Notes under the pieces: generated by a model | Databases searched by the model: none | What the model was told of the DNA's origin: nothing | What the model saw: only the letters and a program-made list of their open reading frames with translations | Part shown: positions 7,287 to 15,860 of the stretch, piece after piece | Position numbering within the stretch: position 1 is the first letter of the stretch | Layout: every line of letters begins with the position of its first letter | Made by a program: the position numbers and the translations under genes | Origin: Candidatus Rifleibacteriota bacterium | GTDB lineage: Bacteria; Muiribacteriota; Ozemobacteria; Ozemobacterales; Ozemobacteraceae | Assembly: GCA_015233155.1 (NCBI GenBank) | Contig: JADFYG010000051.1 | Span: 1 to 46,558 of the forward strand | DNA length: 46,558 nucleotides | Direction of reading: 5' to 3'

Positions 7287-9596
7287 TTAGCGTGCCATGG
7301 CTTTGTTTTCCAGGAATCCTATCTGGCGAGTAGGCAGGGAACGGTCATCGCGGGCCGCAATCAGACTTTCGATCAACTCCGCGTGTGTTGCCCCGGCTTC
7401 CCCGGACATCAAAAACTGACGACGCACGATTGCGAAATCGCTGGGAACCAGTCCATCGAAGGTCTGAAGGCGCTTTCGGTCGGTGTTCGTGAAAGGCTGG
7501 CCGGAAATCGGAACAAGAAGTCTTTCATAGAAAAGAGTCGAACTGTCTGGCGACAAAGAACCGAATGCGAACGTGAACTGGAACCGGCGGCAGGCGGCTG
7601 TGTCGACGAGGTCGAGATGGTTGGTGGCGGCCAGGAAGATTCCCTTGAAGGCCTCCATGGCAGAAAGGAGTTCATTTACCTGTGTGATTTCCCAGGTGGC
7701 TTTTGCCATTTGTCGCCCGCACAACAAACCGTCGATCTCGTCGAAGAACAGGATGGCACCGTCGCGCTCAGCTTTCTCGAATGCCTCGCGAATTGTTTTC
7801 TCAGTTTCGCCGACATACTTGTTGAGAATCTGGGAGGCCGTCTTGATAAGCAATGGACGACCGGTGGCAGCAGCGAGATAACGCGCGAGATGGGTTTTTC
7901 CGGTGCCGGGAGGACCTTGCAGGAGGATCGCAAGGCCGGCTTTCCGGAACTGCTCCCGCTTTGTCGGTTGTGATGCCTCGGCAACGCCGACGCCGACTAT
8001 CTTCAAAACACGGTCCAGGTGTTGTTTCGGAGAGATATTCAGAAATTCCGGTGAAATCGTTTCCTGAGAAAGCAATGAGTTTCCCGAGGTATTTTCAGGG
8101 CGGTCAGAAAACAGGCTCTGAGAGCTGAGAAGCCGTTCGATGTGGTCGAGTGTGCGCGATTGATTCCATCCCTTCGTCGGCAAATTTGCGGAGTTTCTCA
8201 GGGCGGAATCGATGCAGCCGGCGTCCAGTTGAAAGGAGGTGGCGAGGCGGCGACGATCTTCCGAACCGACAATTTTGTCCAGACCGTGGCGTCGGCACGC
8301 GGTTTCCCAGATGGAGAGGCGCCCCTGCAGGCCCATACGATCGTATCTCACGGCGTATGCGAAACGGCGGCGGGTCGAAGGATCGATACCGTCAAGATTG
8401 TTTGCAATCCAGATCTGTAGACCGGGTGCGCGATCGAGGGCTTCGTTGATCATTGCTTTTCCGACTTTGGAGCCGCCGAAAAAGAATGGACTCTGGAATC
8501 CGCCGTTACCGAGAAGTGCGTCGGCTTCGTCGATGAGAATGGCGCCACGGGGATCCGATCCGGTCATGCGCTGACAGGCCCATAAGGCGCGGATTCTGGA
8601 TACCTCACTGGATGAGTGACCGGAACTCTCCTGCTCATTTTCATTTATCGTTCTCAATTCATAGAGACGAAGACCAAGTTCGTGAGCGAGAGAGCGGGCT
8701 GTTTCGGTCTTTCCCGTGCCGGGAGCGCCTGCGAGAAGAATGTTTACGCCCTGGTCTGCCGGACGATTGAGCAGAATTGCATGGATCGCCTCGACATCCT
8801 TTCTTTCTATCATGAGGCGATCCAGCGGCAGTTCCGGTTTTTTCGAGAGGTGGTAGTAACAGTCAGAAAGCGGCTGACTCCTGGAACCAGCGAGGAATTC
8901 GGCGATCTCATCGCGAACACTGTAAGTGTGATTCGTGAATAACTCCAGGCGCGTGATACTGCTGGAGCTGTCCAGAGCCCTGAAGACCTCCGAGCGCGTA
9001 TATGGGAGAAAGTGTGCCAGGGCGTCGTTGTTCCCGCAATAGTCGGAGTTCTCGGAGATCTCCCGGACAATAGTACGAAATTCATTGGTGATGTTCATCG
9101 CCGCTACAAGCAGGACCATGTTGCGCTCGATGGGTGACAGGTGGAATATTCGGGCAAGCTGGCGGCCGCGCCTGATAATGGCGGCATTGTTTTTTCCCGA
9201 AACCTTGTTTTGTTTATACTTTGCTTCCACCTCGGTTTCCAGGAAACTCCAAAGTCGGGGAATAAGATCGTGAGAATCGAGTTTTTTTATGAGTTCATCG
9301 ATTTCCGAATTTCTCGATTTTCCGAGAAGATGCTTTATCTCCTTTATGGGAAGAGGGGCATCGACTTCCTTCAGCCATGAAGAGACTTCCCGGCTAAGGC
9401 GCTCGCGCGATGATATCAGACCCCGCCATAACCACCTGAGCAGGATTCTTGATACCGACTGCATTTCTGAATTCGCCGGTTCATTGTTTTTGAACATACA
9501 CCTTAACGCCTGAATGATCACAGGTTCGTAGTAAAATATCGAACCCGGACTTGACGGGCGAATCAGCCTGGAAAGAAGTTTTTGAGGTAATTCCAT
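7287..9596 (-). CDS. AAA+ ATPase with two ATPase modules
   Basis: The 769-residue protein has a helical N-terminal region of about 280 residues, then two AAA+ modules. Module 1 has Walker A AGAPGTGKT (289-297), Walker B GAILIDEADALL (351-362), and an arginine-rich end STRRRF. Module 2 has Walker A GPPGTGKTH (561-569), Walker B ILFFDEIDGLL (615-625) and ACRRFQ. Both look competent for ATP binding and hydrolysis. Such two-module bacterial proteins of the FtsH/CDC48-like AAA class remodel proteins or complexes. The partner is unknown. The start at 9596 follows GGGAG. It precedes the cREC/phosphatase genes in the same direction, with 48 bp to the 58-residue gene. Confidence 0.9.
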   Translation of the reverse strand: MELPQKLLSRLIRPSSPGSIFYYEPVIIQALRCMFKNNEPANSEMQSVSRILLRWLWRGLISSRERLSREVSSWLKEVDAPLPIKEIKHLLGKSRNSEIDELIKKLDSHDLIPRLWSFLETEVEAKYKQNKVSGKNNAAIIRRGRQLARIFHLSPIERNMVLLVAAMNITNEFRTIVREISENSDYCGNNDALAHFLPYTRSEVFRALDSSSSITRLELFTNHTYSVRDEIAEFLAGSRSQPLSDCYYHLSKKPELPLDRLMIERKDVEAIHAILLNRPADQGVNILLAGAPGTGKTETARSLAHELGLRLYELRTINENEQESSGHSSSEVSRIRALWACQRMTGSDPRGAILIDEADALLGNGGFQSPFFFGGSKVGKAMINEALDRAPGLQIWIANNLDGIDPSTRRRFAYAVRYDRMGLQGRLSIWETACRRHGLDKIVGSEDRRRLATSFQLDAGCIDSALRNSANLPTKGWNQSRTLDHIERLLSSQSLFSDRPENTSGNSLLSQETISPEFLNISPKQHLDRVLKIVGVGVAEASQPTKREQFRKAGLAILLQGPPGTGKTHLARYLAAATGRPLLIKTASQILNKYVGETEKTIREAFEKAERDGAILFFDEIDGLLCGRQMAKATWEITQVNELLSAMEAFKGIFLAATNHLDLVDTAACRRFQFTFAFGSLSPDSSTLFYERLLVPISGQPFTNTDRKRLQTFDGLVPSDFAIVRRQFLMSGEAGATHAELIESLIAARDDRSLPTRQIGFLENKAMAR

Positions 9597-9937
9597 GATG
9601 TTTGGCTCCCTTCTTTATAGTGTGGACCTTCGCACTTGTTTTTGCCTGTCGCTCATGGCCAAAGGAGGTCGGATTACGTTCTGCGAAAGCGCGTCTATCA
9701 TCTGTCGTGCTGTGTTCATTGGCATGTCATCGACAAATTGCAAAAGTGCGAAAGTCCGCTATAGGGCGTCGTTGAATTTCGTTCTATGGTGCGGGTTGCA
9801 CAGGAAACTCATTGAAATTCGTTATATCTAGCGGGTTTGAGATCCGGCACCGCGCGAAACAATCTGCAGTAATCAGAAATACTGATCGGTTCGTATGGGC
9901 GGTGTGTTGTTGACTCGTTATATTTTCGCCGCTGACG

Positions 9938-10189
9938 TCAGCGTTCGTGGACTTTATTTGGGGAATACAGACATCCATGGCCGGTACTACTGCTTCCGCA
10001 CCAGCGGCATTTGTTCCCGCTTCCGTGACGATGGTGTTTGGTCGGGCTATACAGACAGCCTGAGCCATGGTTCGAGCTTCCGCAGAATTCGCATTTTGAA
10101 AAATCACCTTCGTGTTCATGGTGGCGATGTGGGCTATACTGGCATCCTGAACCGTAACTCGACGAGTTGCAGAATCGGCATTTTGACAT
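9938..10189 (-). CDS. Small protein with three CCCH zinc knuckles
   Basis: The 83-residue protein is made almost entirely of three copies of one unit: C-x2-C-x-S-S-x2-G-x-G-C-x-Y-S-P-x3-H. Copies begin at Cys4 (CRFCNSSSYGSGCQYSP), Cys33 (CEFCGSSNHGSGCLYSP) and Cys62 (CRWCGSSSTGHGCLYSP). Each unit offers three Cys and one or more His, which fits binding of one Zn ion, so three metal sites are likely. A very strong AAGGAGGA site precedes ATG 10189, suggesting high translation. I know similar single or double units in other bacteria only as uncharacterised. Nucleic-acid binding is possible but not shown. It lies 46 bp downstream of a 50-residue gene. Confidence 0.85.
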   Translation of the reverse strand: MSKCRFCNSSSYGSGCQYSPHRHHEHEGDFSKCEFCGSSNHGSGCLYSPTKHHRHGSGNKCRWCGSSSTGHGCLYSPNKVHER

Positions 10190-10235
10190 TGGATTTCCTC
10201 CTTGTTTTATTTCATTGGAGTCTTTCAGATCTTTT

Positions 10236-10388
10236 TCATATAGTTATTTCCAATAACCCGGGATATTTTTCCTGAAAGCTCTTCAAACACTCTTCAGCAT
10301 CAAAAGAAGGATCTTCTGTAGAAAACTCGTTATCGGCTTGCCTGGAAATATCCTTATCTTCTTTTCTGATTACAAATTTTATCGCCAT
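10236..10388 (-). CDS. Small acidic protein (50 residues)
   Basis: An ATG at 10388 with AGGAAATGT just upstream opens a 50-residue frame starting MAIKFVIRKEDKDISRQ, with a middle DPSFDAEECLKSFQEKY, ending at 10236. It has no membrane segment or known motif. It lies between the 59-residue membrane protein and the zinc-knuckle gene, all in one direction, so it is probably in the operon. Support is from the ribosome site and context only. Confidence 0.45.
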   Translation of the reverse strand: MAIKFVIRKEDKDISRQADNEFSTEDPSFDAEECLKSFQEKYPGLLEITI

Positions 10389-10445
10389 ACATTTCCTGAC
10401 TGACCTCTCAAATCGTCTGATCGGGGCCGTTCAGTCTGAAAGTCA

Positions 10446-10625
10446 TCAGGGGTTGAACCCTCCGCCCTGAAAAGGATCATCCATGTCGTCACCGTAAACG
10501 ATATACTGGGCAATCCTGGTGCAGAGAATGGTGAAGATATAGAGTGGACTGTATACAAGGCACATGTATGCGATCGAAAGTATGAAAGTCATTGCAATTA
10601 AATCCTTCACATTTTCAATATCCAT
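10446..10625 (-). CDS. Small single-pass membrane protein
   Basis: The 59-residue product begins MDIENVKDLIAMTF. A strongly hydrophobic segment covers residues 10-38, and the tail is acidic and Gly-rich (DDMDDPFQGGGF). It is probably a small inner-membrane protein. A longer in-frame version starting at 10739 would read through the structured repeat element at 10672-10743, so the ATG at 10625, preceded by GGGTGAG, is preferred. It is the first gene downstream of that element. No function is known to me. Confidence 0.55.
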   Translation of the reverse strand: MDIENVKDLIAMTFILSIAYMCLVYSPLYIFTILCTRIAQYIVYGDDMDDPFQGGGFNP

Positions 10626-10671
10626 GTTTCTCACCCGCGTTGCTCTAGCATGACTAACGCTTACTATATTG

Positions 10672-10743
10672 GCTGATGATTCAATCGCTTTACGATAAAA
10701 GTTCCCTGTGATCGGTGAAATTCTATTACCAGATGTCATCAGC
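10672..10743 (-). repeat. 72-nt structured intergenic element, copy A
   Basis: Read on the minus strand, the element begins GCTGATGA and ends TCATCAGC, which pair perfectly (8 bp). Inside are a CGATCA/TTATCG arm, a conserved GGGAAC loop and the motif AGCGATTGAATCATC. It shares at least 40 near-identical positions with the copies at 12029-12100 and 32525-32598. It lies 46 bp upstream of the gene at 10625, oriented toward it. It may be a 5'-UTR RNA element, a small mobile repeat, or a binding site for the island's regulator. Confidence 0.6.
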
Positions 10744-10763
10744 AGATTTTCAGCGAAAAGTAG

Positions 10764-11105
10764 TCATACTGCGAACGTTCCGAATACCAGATCCTCGTAT
10801 TTTTCGAGGGGAAGAGCGATGCCGGGATACTCCGGATTCTGAAATACAGCCGGATGCAGTGACAAATCCACGAGAGTGAAATCAGCATATTTTGAGTCCA
10901 GGACAACACATACTGCGCCAAGTCTCCTTGCAACTCTTTCGAGATTGATTATTTTCGCCTCTTTCCTGCGTGTAATAATGGAAACTGTTTTCCCCCTCAA
11001 GCAGGCCAGTCGATCACCTCCCAGGATATTATTCAGGAAGTCCGCACGGTCCTTTGGCAACATTACTTTTTTTCTCTTGTCTTCCGGGCCGCAGCTCATA
11101 CTCAT
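10764..11105 (-). CDS. Hypothetical protein
   Basis: The protein has 113 residues. Its middle (RLACLRGKTVSIITRRKEAKI, with NLERVARRLGAVCVVLDS) looks like an alternating alpha/beta fold, and the C-terminus ends in YEDLVFGTF. No known motif is visible, and there is no signal peptide. GGAGGG lies about ten bases before ATG 11105. It sits between the duplicated-core protein and repeat element A in the same direction, so it is likely to be expressed from the sigma-54-type promoter at 11956-11971. Function unknown. Confidence 0.6.
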   Translation of the reverse strand: MSMSCGPEDKRKKVMLPKDRADFLNNILGGDRLACLRGKTVSIITRRKEAKIINLERVARRLGAVCVVLDSKYADFTLVDLSLHPAVFQNPEYPGIALPLEKYEDLVFGTFAV

Positions 11106-11244
11106 ACGCTTTCTCCCTCCTCACTCACATTATTGTTCCTGTTCAGTTCGCTCAAAATAAGGTGGTATTTCGATCTTCGCCGCATTGCGGCGCCATGCGC
11201 CTGATCCGGCCTTCGACAACCCGTTCCATTACTGTTGGCCGTAA

Positions 11245-11916
11245 TTAATCCCAGAGAATGTCATAGTATTTTGTAAGAAGTCGCATCCCTTTTTTGAATG
11301 TGGCCCGGCATTTATCTTCCTTTTCTTTGTAAGCTTTCTGGTCAGAATGGTCCCAGCCGTTGCTATTTATCTCGTGATGAGCATCGAAGCCGGCGATGAT
11401 GGCGTCGATCATGTTGTTGAACAGGAACCGTCCCCGCTCCCGGTCGGCATCAGTGTAATTTGGTGAGTTATACTCGTCTGGAATCCCGCCGCGCTCCTTG
11501 AATGCAGTATCCAAAAACTCAGATGAAAATCCGTGATTGTTTTCTTTCAGCCAGCGCAACAGTTCGGGGATCAGTTTATCGAGGTAATCGTCAATCGCCC
11601 AGCAATCACGTTCGCTATAACCGCGAAAGCCGCGCTGAACAAAATATCTGACTTCATCGGTAAAGTCACGCAGATGGAACAACCGATTGGTTAACTTCAT
11701 CAGTTTTCTGAACGGGCAGGGCTTACCGGCTCCCATGTAGCTTTTATCTGCCGGCGATTGCTTGAGGATAGTAACAACATGACGAATAAGGATTGGCTTT
11801 CCATTTCGTCCAGTTCCCATCGTATATACGACTTCATTAGTGTAATCAGAAATATTGAAAAACCGATTGATCAGTTTCAACAGCTCTCTGAGTGGGCGTT
11901 TCTTCTCAGCTGTCAT
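11245..11916 (-). CDS. Unknown protein with an internally duplicated segment
   Basis: The 223-residue protein has an internal repeat of about 25 residues. PLRELLKLINRFFNISDYTN (near residue 9) matches PFRKLMKLTNRLFHLRDFTD (near residue 69). The part after the second copy contains YFVQRGFRGYSERDCWAIDD, LRWLKENNHGF and a stretch of acidic and basic helices. That part resembles hypothetical proteins of phages and plasmids, by motif memory only. ATG 11916 has GAGGAGAAG upstream. A longer frame from 11967 would cover the predicted sigma-54 promoter and is rejected. It is the first gene of the minus-strand cluster. Confidence 0.68.
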   Translation of the reverse strand: MTAEKKRPLRELLKLINRFFNISDYTNEVVYTMGTGRNGKPILIRHVVTILKQSPADKSYMGAGKPCPFRKLMKLTNRLFHLRDFTDEVRYFVQRGFRGYSERDCWAIDDYLDKLIPELLRWLKENNHGFSSEFLDTAFKERGGIPDEYNSPNYTDADRERGRFLFNNMIDAIIAGFDAHHEINSNGWDHSDQKAYKEKEDKCRATFKKGMRLLTKYYDILWD

Positions 11917-11955
11917 TAAACTTCTCCTCGATGTAAATTCCTTGATGACAGTAAA

Positions 11956-11971
11956 AGCAATTATCATTCCA
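11956..11971 (-). promoter_or_regulatory. Predicted sigma-54 promoter
   Basis: On the minus strand the sequence reads TGGAATGATAATTGCT. It has GG and GC separated by ten bases and matches the TGGCAC-N5-TTGCW consensus at the key positions. Transcription would start near 11944, about 28 bases before the gene start at 11916. Copy C of the structured element lies about 60-130 bp upstream, a usual distance for an activator site. Confidence 0.6.
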
Positions 11972-12028
11972 GGTTGGAATTAAAATGAGCGACTGCTTGG
12001 TTTGACCACTGTATTCCACTGGAAATAA

Positions 12029-12100
12029 GCTGTTGAAGCCAAGTAAAAATACAGCGTCGATCACTGGGAACGATGATCGTTAAGCGATTGAGTCATCACC
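12029..12100 (+). repeat. 72-nt structured intergenic element, copy C
   Basis: On the plus strand it starts GCTGTTGAAGCC and ends in the conserved AGCGATTGAGTCATC. The inner arm CGATCA/TGATCG is a perfect 6-bp stem around CTGGGAACGA. The outer ends pair less well than in copy A (one T:T mismatch). It lies between the divergent cluster starting at 11916 and the activator gene at 12625. It could be an enhancer site for the activator acting on the promoter at 11956-11971. Confidence 0.6.
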
Positions 12101-12445
12101 CGGAAATGCAGGTGCGGAAGTCGTATTGGAAGGCCTTTATTTTCGAGAGGGGGTATGGCCCTATGTAAATTATTGATACTTATTGCAATTTTTGAGACTG
12201 CCTAATCTCGCTTAAACCCGAACCGCCGGTGGACACCTCTTATGGGCTGATATTACTGGAGACGCCTGCTGTATACCTGTCTGATCACCTGAAAGGATCG
12301 AAACGATATATTCTGTCGTGATAGTGTATCGTAGATTCCCGCCTGAAAGTTTAGCGATATTTTTTGATTTTACTTTGCGAGCGGCGTAAGATATGCGAAG
12401 GCGCAATGAAAATTCTTCGTGTGAGATCAGGCCTTTCGACATAGG

Positions 12446-12463
12446 GGCACGGCGCGCCGTGCC
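12446..12463. repeat. Perfect 18-bp palindrome, REP-like
   Basis: GGCACGGCGCGCCGTGCC is its own reverse complement. It is preceded by ATAG and an extra G, giving the TAGGGGC head also seen at 27658-27664. Extragenic palindromes of this style are common interspersed repeats in several bacterial groups. It could instead be an operator upstream of the activator gene. The stretch from 12101 to 12558 holds no convincing gene. Confidence 0.5.
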
Positions 12464-12558
12464 AGAAATGGCAAAATCAATGTTCATTCATATTAGATCT
12501 ACGAGAGGTTCTTTGGATGAAGGTTCCGGCTTTCATAAACTCAAATTGATTTCATTTT

Positions 12559-12588
12559 TTGACATTTCAAATTGATACTGGTTATCAT
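12559..12588 (+). promoter_or_regulatory. Sigma-70-type promoter of the activator gene
   Basis: A TTGACA box at 12559-12564 is followed after 17 bases by TTATCA (or after 18 by TATCAT). The expected start is near 12595, leaving a leader of about 30 bases before ATG 12625. The activator is thus probably made constitutively and switched on by a signal at the protein level. Confidence 0.6.
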
Positions 12589-12624
12589 AGCCAAATAATT
12601 TGTAATTAGAAAGGCTATCGCCAG

Positions 12625-14235
12625 ATGAGTAAACGGATATTGGCCTGCCAGTCGAACCCGCTTTCCCTGCTACTGATCGCATCTCAGTATGATCCGACGC
12701 GTGATCGGGTCGAAATCATCCGCAGTGACACGATTATTGGGCAGCTCGAATCATGGATTCGTGAATCGTCTCTGGAAGAAATTCTGTTTGTCGCAGAGTC
12801 GGTCGGCAGTATCAGACAGGAACTGCGAGATCTGCTCGCTTCCGCGGTAGAAAAAAAGATCGCTATAAGAGTGGTTTGCAAGGAAACATCGAATGTAATA
12901 ATCGATGCCTGCGAAAGCCTTCGCGGAGTGAAGACATATACTGCCGCCGATCTGTTTACTGCGATGAAGAAGACCTGCGAGTTACATGAGGCCGCACAGA
13001 AGTTGATTCATTCTTTGAGTCAGCCCAACTCAACTATCGATGCCTATATTCGTGTTTCTCTGAGTCTCGCCGTATTCGACTGGGTCCCAATGAAGCAGGG
13101 GCGTTCCGAAAAATCGCCGATTCACGAACTGGTCTCTTTTCTGTCCGATCTCATATATAAACGCCATGGCCGATTCGAACCCGGACCAAATGAAGAGCAG
13201 TTGATCACGCTTTTCAGAAACTACGAGTTTCCCTATCTCGAAGGCTCTTCAGAAAAGATCGTCACTCTGCGAAAGTATATTGAGAAGGTCGCGCCAACAG
13301 ATCTGAATACTCTGATAATAGGCGAAACCGGAACCGGAAAGGAGGCGGTCGCGTTTTTCCTGCATGCGCTGGGTGACCGTCGCGAGAACACCTATCAGAC
13401 ATTGAATTGCGCGGGACTCGACGAAACTTTCATGCATTCGGAATTGTTCGGCCATGTGAAGGGAGCCTTTACAGGGGCTTCTTGTGACCGTGAAGGTCTG
13501 ATCAAACTCGCGGATGGAGGCACGCTGTTTCTTGACGAAATCGGTGAGCTCAAGCCATCCCTCCAGGCGAAATTACTTCGCTTCATTCAGACCAGGCAAT
13601 ATTCCAAGCTTGGCTCCGATAAGAAAGAAGGGGAAGCCGATGTCAGATTCATCTTTGCGGGTCAGCCAGGCATTCTCGACAAATTGAAAGCCGGTGAATT
13701 CCGACAGGATTTTTATTATCGCATAGCGGAAGTTGTGCTTCGCCCCCCGGCATTACGGGAAATCGGCGATGATCTCAAGGATATCGTTCGGCATCTCCTG
13801 TATCGATACACAGACGCATTGAGCACATCGGGGTCCTCGCGCTCATCCGGCCGGGGAAGGACCACTAAGAGAGGGAAAGTCGCGGCGAGACATCCTCATA
13901 CATACATGGATGGGCTCAGATATCACTGGGAATCATTTACTCGATACCAGTGGCCCGGCAACGTCCGCGAGCTGTCCGGTTACATCAAGAGGCTGGTTTT
14001 TCTTGATGATGATATCGGCAAGGAGATCTCCGACCTGGCTTCCCGACAGGAAAAATTGCCCGGAACTAATGCTCAGATCGGGTTCGGTTCCGAGATCGTT
14101 CCGCTGGAAGACATAAAAATGGAATACTTACGGCATGTGAACAGGATTCATTCGGTAATGAATATGAATGAAAAATGTGAGAGACTTGGAATCACATTCA
14201 ATACTTTTAAAAAATACTTGTCCGGAGACTCATGA
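12625..14235 (+). CDS. RtcR-like sigma-54-dependent transcriptional activator
   Basis: The 536-residue protein is an enhancer-binding AAA+ activator. The ATPase domain has Walker A GETGTGKE (233-240), the sigma-54 contact loop GAFTGA (280-285), Walker B LFLDEIGE (301-308) and WPGNVREL (443-450). Size and the wording around GHVKGAFTGA and REGLIKLADGG are close to RtcR. The N-terminal 200 residues look alpha/beta (ILFVAES, IRVVCKE) and should be the sensor. I cannot recognise a CARF domain in them. A Ser/Gly/Arg-rich insert lies at 400-420. The C-terminal helices (CERLGITFNTFKKYL) are the likely DNA-binding part. It should bind an upstream site and drive sigma-54 polymerase at the island's promoters. 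RtcA and RtcB genes are absent. Confidence 0.9.
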   Translation: MSKRILACQSNPLSLLLIASQYDPTRDRVEIIRSDTIIGQLESWIRESSLEEILFVAESVGSIRQELRDLLASAVEKKIAIRVVCKETSNVIIDACESLRGVKTYTAADLFTAMKKTCELHEAAQKLIHSLSQPNSTIDAYIRVSLSLAVFDWVPMKQGRSEKSPIHELVSFLSDLIYKRHGRFEPGPNEEQLITLFRNYEFPYLEGSSEKIVTLRKYIEKVAPTDLNTLIIGETGTGKEAVAFFLHALGDRRENTYQTLNCAGLDETFMHSELFGHVKGAFTGASCDREGLIKLADGGTLFLDEIGELKPSLQAKLLRFIQTRQYSKLGSDKKEGEADVRFIFAGQPGILDKLKAGEFRQDFYYRIAEVVLRPPALREIGDDLKDIVRHLLYRYTDALSTSGSSRSSGRGRTTKRGKVAARHPHTYMDGLRYHWESFTRYQWPGNVRELSGYIKRLVFLDDDIGKEISDLASRQEKLPGTNAQIGFGSEIVPLEDIKMEYLRHVNRIHSVMNMNEKCERLGITFNTFKKYLSGDS

Positions 14236-14279
14236 AATAGTGACTGACAAGACGAACAGATCCCGGCGGAGGATGATCA

Positions 14280-14819
14280 ATGTCGAATGAGGGCTACTGG
14301 CTGAATGCCAACACTGGTTGCTGTGAAACAATCGAAGATCACGCCGAATATCTTGTCATTCACAAAAACGCCGTTCGAATCGGTCTGCCGTCTGATCACG
14401 AAAAGTTGGTTCGCGGTTTCGACTGGGATCTCGATCGGATGAAGATCATGACTATAGCCATGGAAGCGGGGTTGGTGCGCATCCGTAGCCTTGGAACCCG
14501 CGTAATGTGCCAGTTCACTTATCCGGTCAAAAGTGTCTTACCTCATCTGGCCTCATTTTTCGAAAAGAACTGTTTCGCCGAACAGTTCACTCACGTTGAA
14601 CTCTCAAATGTGAAATCAATGACCGTCGCCGAAATGTCCTGGAGGGAGTTCGAGAATTTGTGTTTGCAGTCTCCGTCTAGATGGCCCGCAGTATTTAAAA
14701 AACTGCCGGCTTCATCTGACTATGAAGAGATTCAGGAGGGATTGCGCCTTGCGGCCTTTCTCAACGAAAAGACGTCGCCTCATCAAAAAAGAGCGGGAAG
14801 ACTGCCTGCGAAGGTCTGA
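14280..14819 (+). CDS. GYWIN-family protein of unknown function, copy 1
   Basis: The 179-residue protein starts MSNEGYWLNANTGCCETIEDH. It is clearly homologous over its whole length to the protein at 34287-34778. Shared blocks are EDHAEYLVIHKNAVRIGL, RGFDWDLDRMKIMTIAMEAG and EEIQEGLRLAAFL. The GYW-(I/L)-N-(A/P) start followed by DHAEYL also occurs in uncharacterised proteins elsewhere, I believe often of mobile elements. No catalytic motif or membrane segment is visible. GGAGG precedes ATG 14280, 44 bp after the activator stop, so it is co-transcribed with the activator and may modulate it. Confidence 0.75.
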   Translation: MSNEGYWLNANTGCCETIEDHAEYLVIHKNAVRIGLPSDHEKLVRGFDWDLDRMKIMTIAMEAGLVRIRSLGTRVMCQFTYPVKSVLPHLASFFEKNCFAEQFTHVELSNVKSMTVAEMSWREFENLCLQSPSRWPAVFKKLPASSDYEEIQEGLRLAAFLNEKTSPHQKRAGRLPAKV

Positions 14820-14825
14820 TACCAG

Positions 14826-15860
14826 CTAATATTTACTGTTTAAAGCTTCCATAGCCAAATAATCCTGATATCTAAATGCCTTCTTGTCGTCCAAGCATTT
14901 TGCTATCCATTTGAACAAACTCTTGAATTCAGGATTTTGATTTTGGAGATCTCTGATTGCTTCCCAGTCCAATGTTTCCCTTGATTTTCCGACAACAATA
15001 AGGGAAATGCTTATTTGACCGTAAATCTTTTCAAAGTCTTCTTCCGATAATCTCAGGAGTTCCTGCGAATTTGGCCAGGAATCAATCATTGATGATGAAA
15101 TCCCAAAAGAAATTACTGAAACATCATATGAGGTCCCCAATCGTCGAAGTTCTTCTGCAAGCATCTGATCGGAAATGTATTCCGCAACAATCAACATTGC
15201 ATTGTGAGACCATTTCGAATTACTCACACATTGAAAAAAGTCCTGTCTGAAAGAGAAAAAGTCCAAAGCAACCTTTAGTTCAATTGAAGATATTCGGAAT
15301 GGTTGTTCACCGAGGCTTCTTTTTACCTCAAGCAAATCATTGGACAACTTGAACCCAGAATCGGTTGTTTCCCCAACATCCCACTGTAGAACAGCCAAAT
15401 CCGGATATTTCCAACGATTCAAGCCAACAGGTTGATTCTTCTTTCCTTTTGTATGCTCAATGATCATCGGAAATCGATTGTTATACTCTTCATAACGGGC
15501 AAAAAATGCTCGAAATTTTTCTTCTCTTTGGTATTTCCGACCCTCTTCAGGGATTTCAGTATGATTTTCCTGGGCATTATCAATATTTTTGCCATCTGGT
15601 GATGTAGCTAATTTGTCAGACAGGGTGCTTGTTTTTTCCGCTGATCGTCGGTAATATCCGATACCTTGATCGACTTTTGCAATAGGCGTGGAAAGATCCT
15701 GGGACAATTCAGACAGGTATTGTCGAATTGAGCTGTCGGCAAATTCATTCCCAATTAATGTTCTCACTTTATGACATAATGCACTTCCAGTTATGGCGTC
15801 AATTGGTTTTTCCGGTAAAATATCAGGAAGTATTTTGAGAAGTTCATCTCTGAGTGTCAT
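14826..15860 (-). CDS. HrgA-like PD-(D/E)XK nuclease-fold protein
   Basis: The 344-residue protein has a winged-helix-like N-terminus (SSIRQYLSELSQD, ending AKVDQGIGYYRRS), a charged linker and a nuclease-like core. The core has YPDLAVLQW (PD), then ISSIELKVAL (E-x-K) and FFQCVSNSKWSHNAMLIVAEY. This order matches HrgA-type restriction-related proteins. The PD and ELK residues fit the PD-(D/E)XK active site. It is AT-richer than its neighbours and converges on the GYWIN gene with only 6 bp between them, which suggests a separately acquired defence-type cargo gene. AGGGAA precedes ATG 15860. Its exact substrate is unknown. Confidence 0.72.
   Translation of the reverse strand: MTLRDELLKILPDILPEKPIDAITGSALCHKVRTLIGNEFADSSIRQYLSELSQDLSTPIAKVDQGIGYYRRSAEKTSTLSDKLATSPDGKNIDNAQENHTEIPEEGRKYQREEKFRAFFARYEEYNNRFPMIIEHTKGKKNQPVGLNRWKYPDLAVLQWDVGETTDSGFKLSNDLLEVKRSLGEQPFRISSIELKVALDFFSFRQDFFQCVSNSKWSHNAMLIVAEYISDQMLAEELRRLGTSYDVSVISFGISSSMIDSWPNSQELLRLSEEDFEKIYGQISISLIVVGKSRETLDWEAIRDLQNQNPEFKSLFKWIAKCLDDKKAFRYQDYLAMEALNSKY

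Noticed and set aside
7015..7290. 91-codon plus-strand frame over the 58-residue gene
   Set aside because: It opposes the operon direction and has no ribosome site; the minus-strand small gene fits better.
10672..10743. Reading the 72-nt element as a tRNA
   Set aside because: The length and outer stem fit, but the D-arm does not pair, the inner arm has a 10-base loop, and there is no T-loop or CCA end.
12212..12487. 91-codon minus-strand frame upstream of the activator
   Set aside because: It has no ribosome site, contains the 18-bp palindrome and shows no protein-like pattern; probably chance.
12625..14235. Classical RtcR of an rtcBA RNA-repair operon
   Set aside because: No RtcA or RtcB gene is present in the window and the N-terminal domain is not recognisably CARF, so only RtcR-like is claimed.
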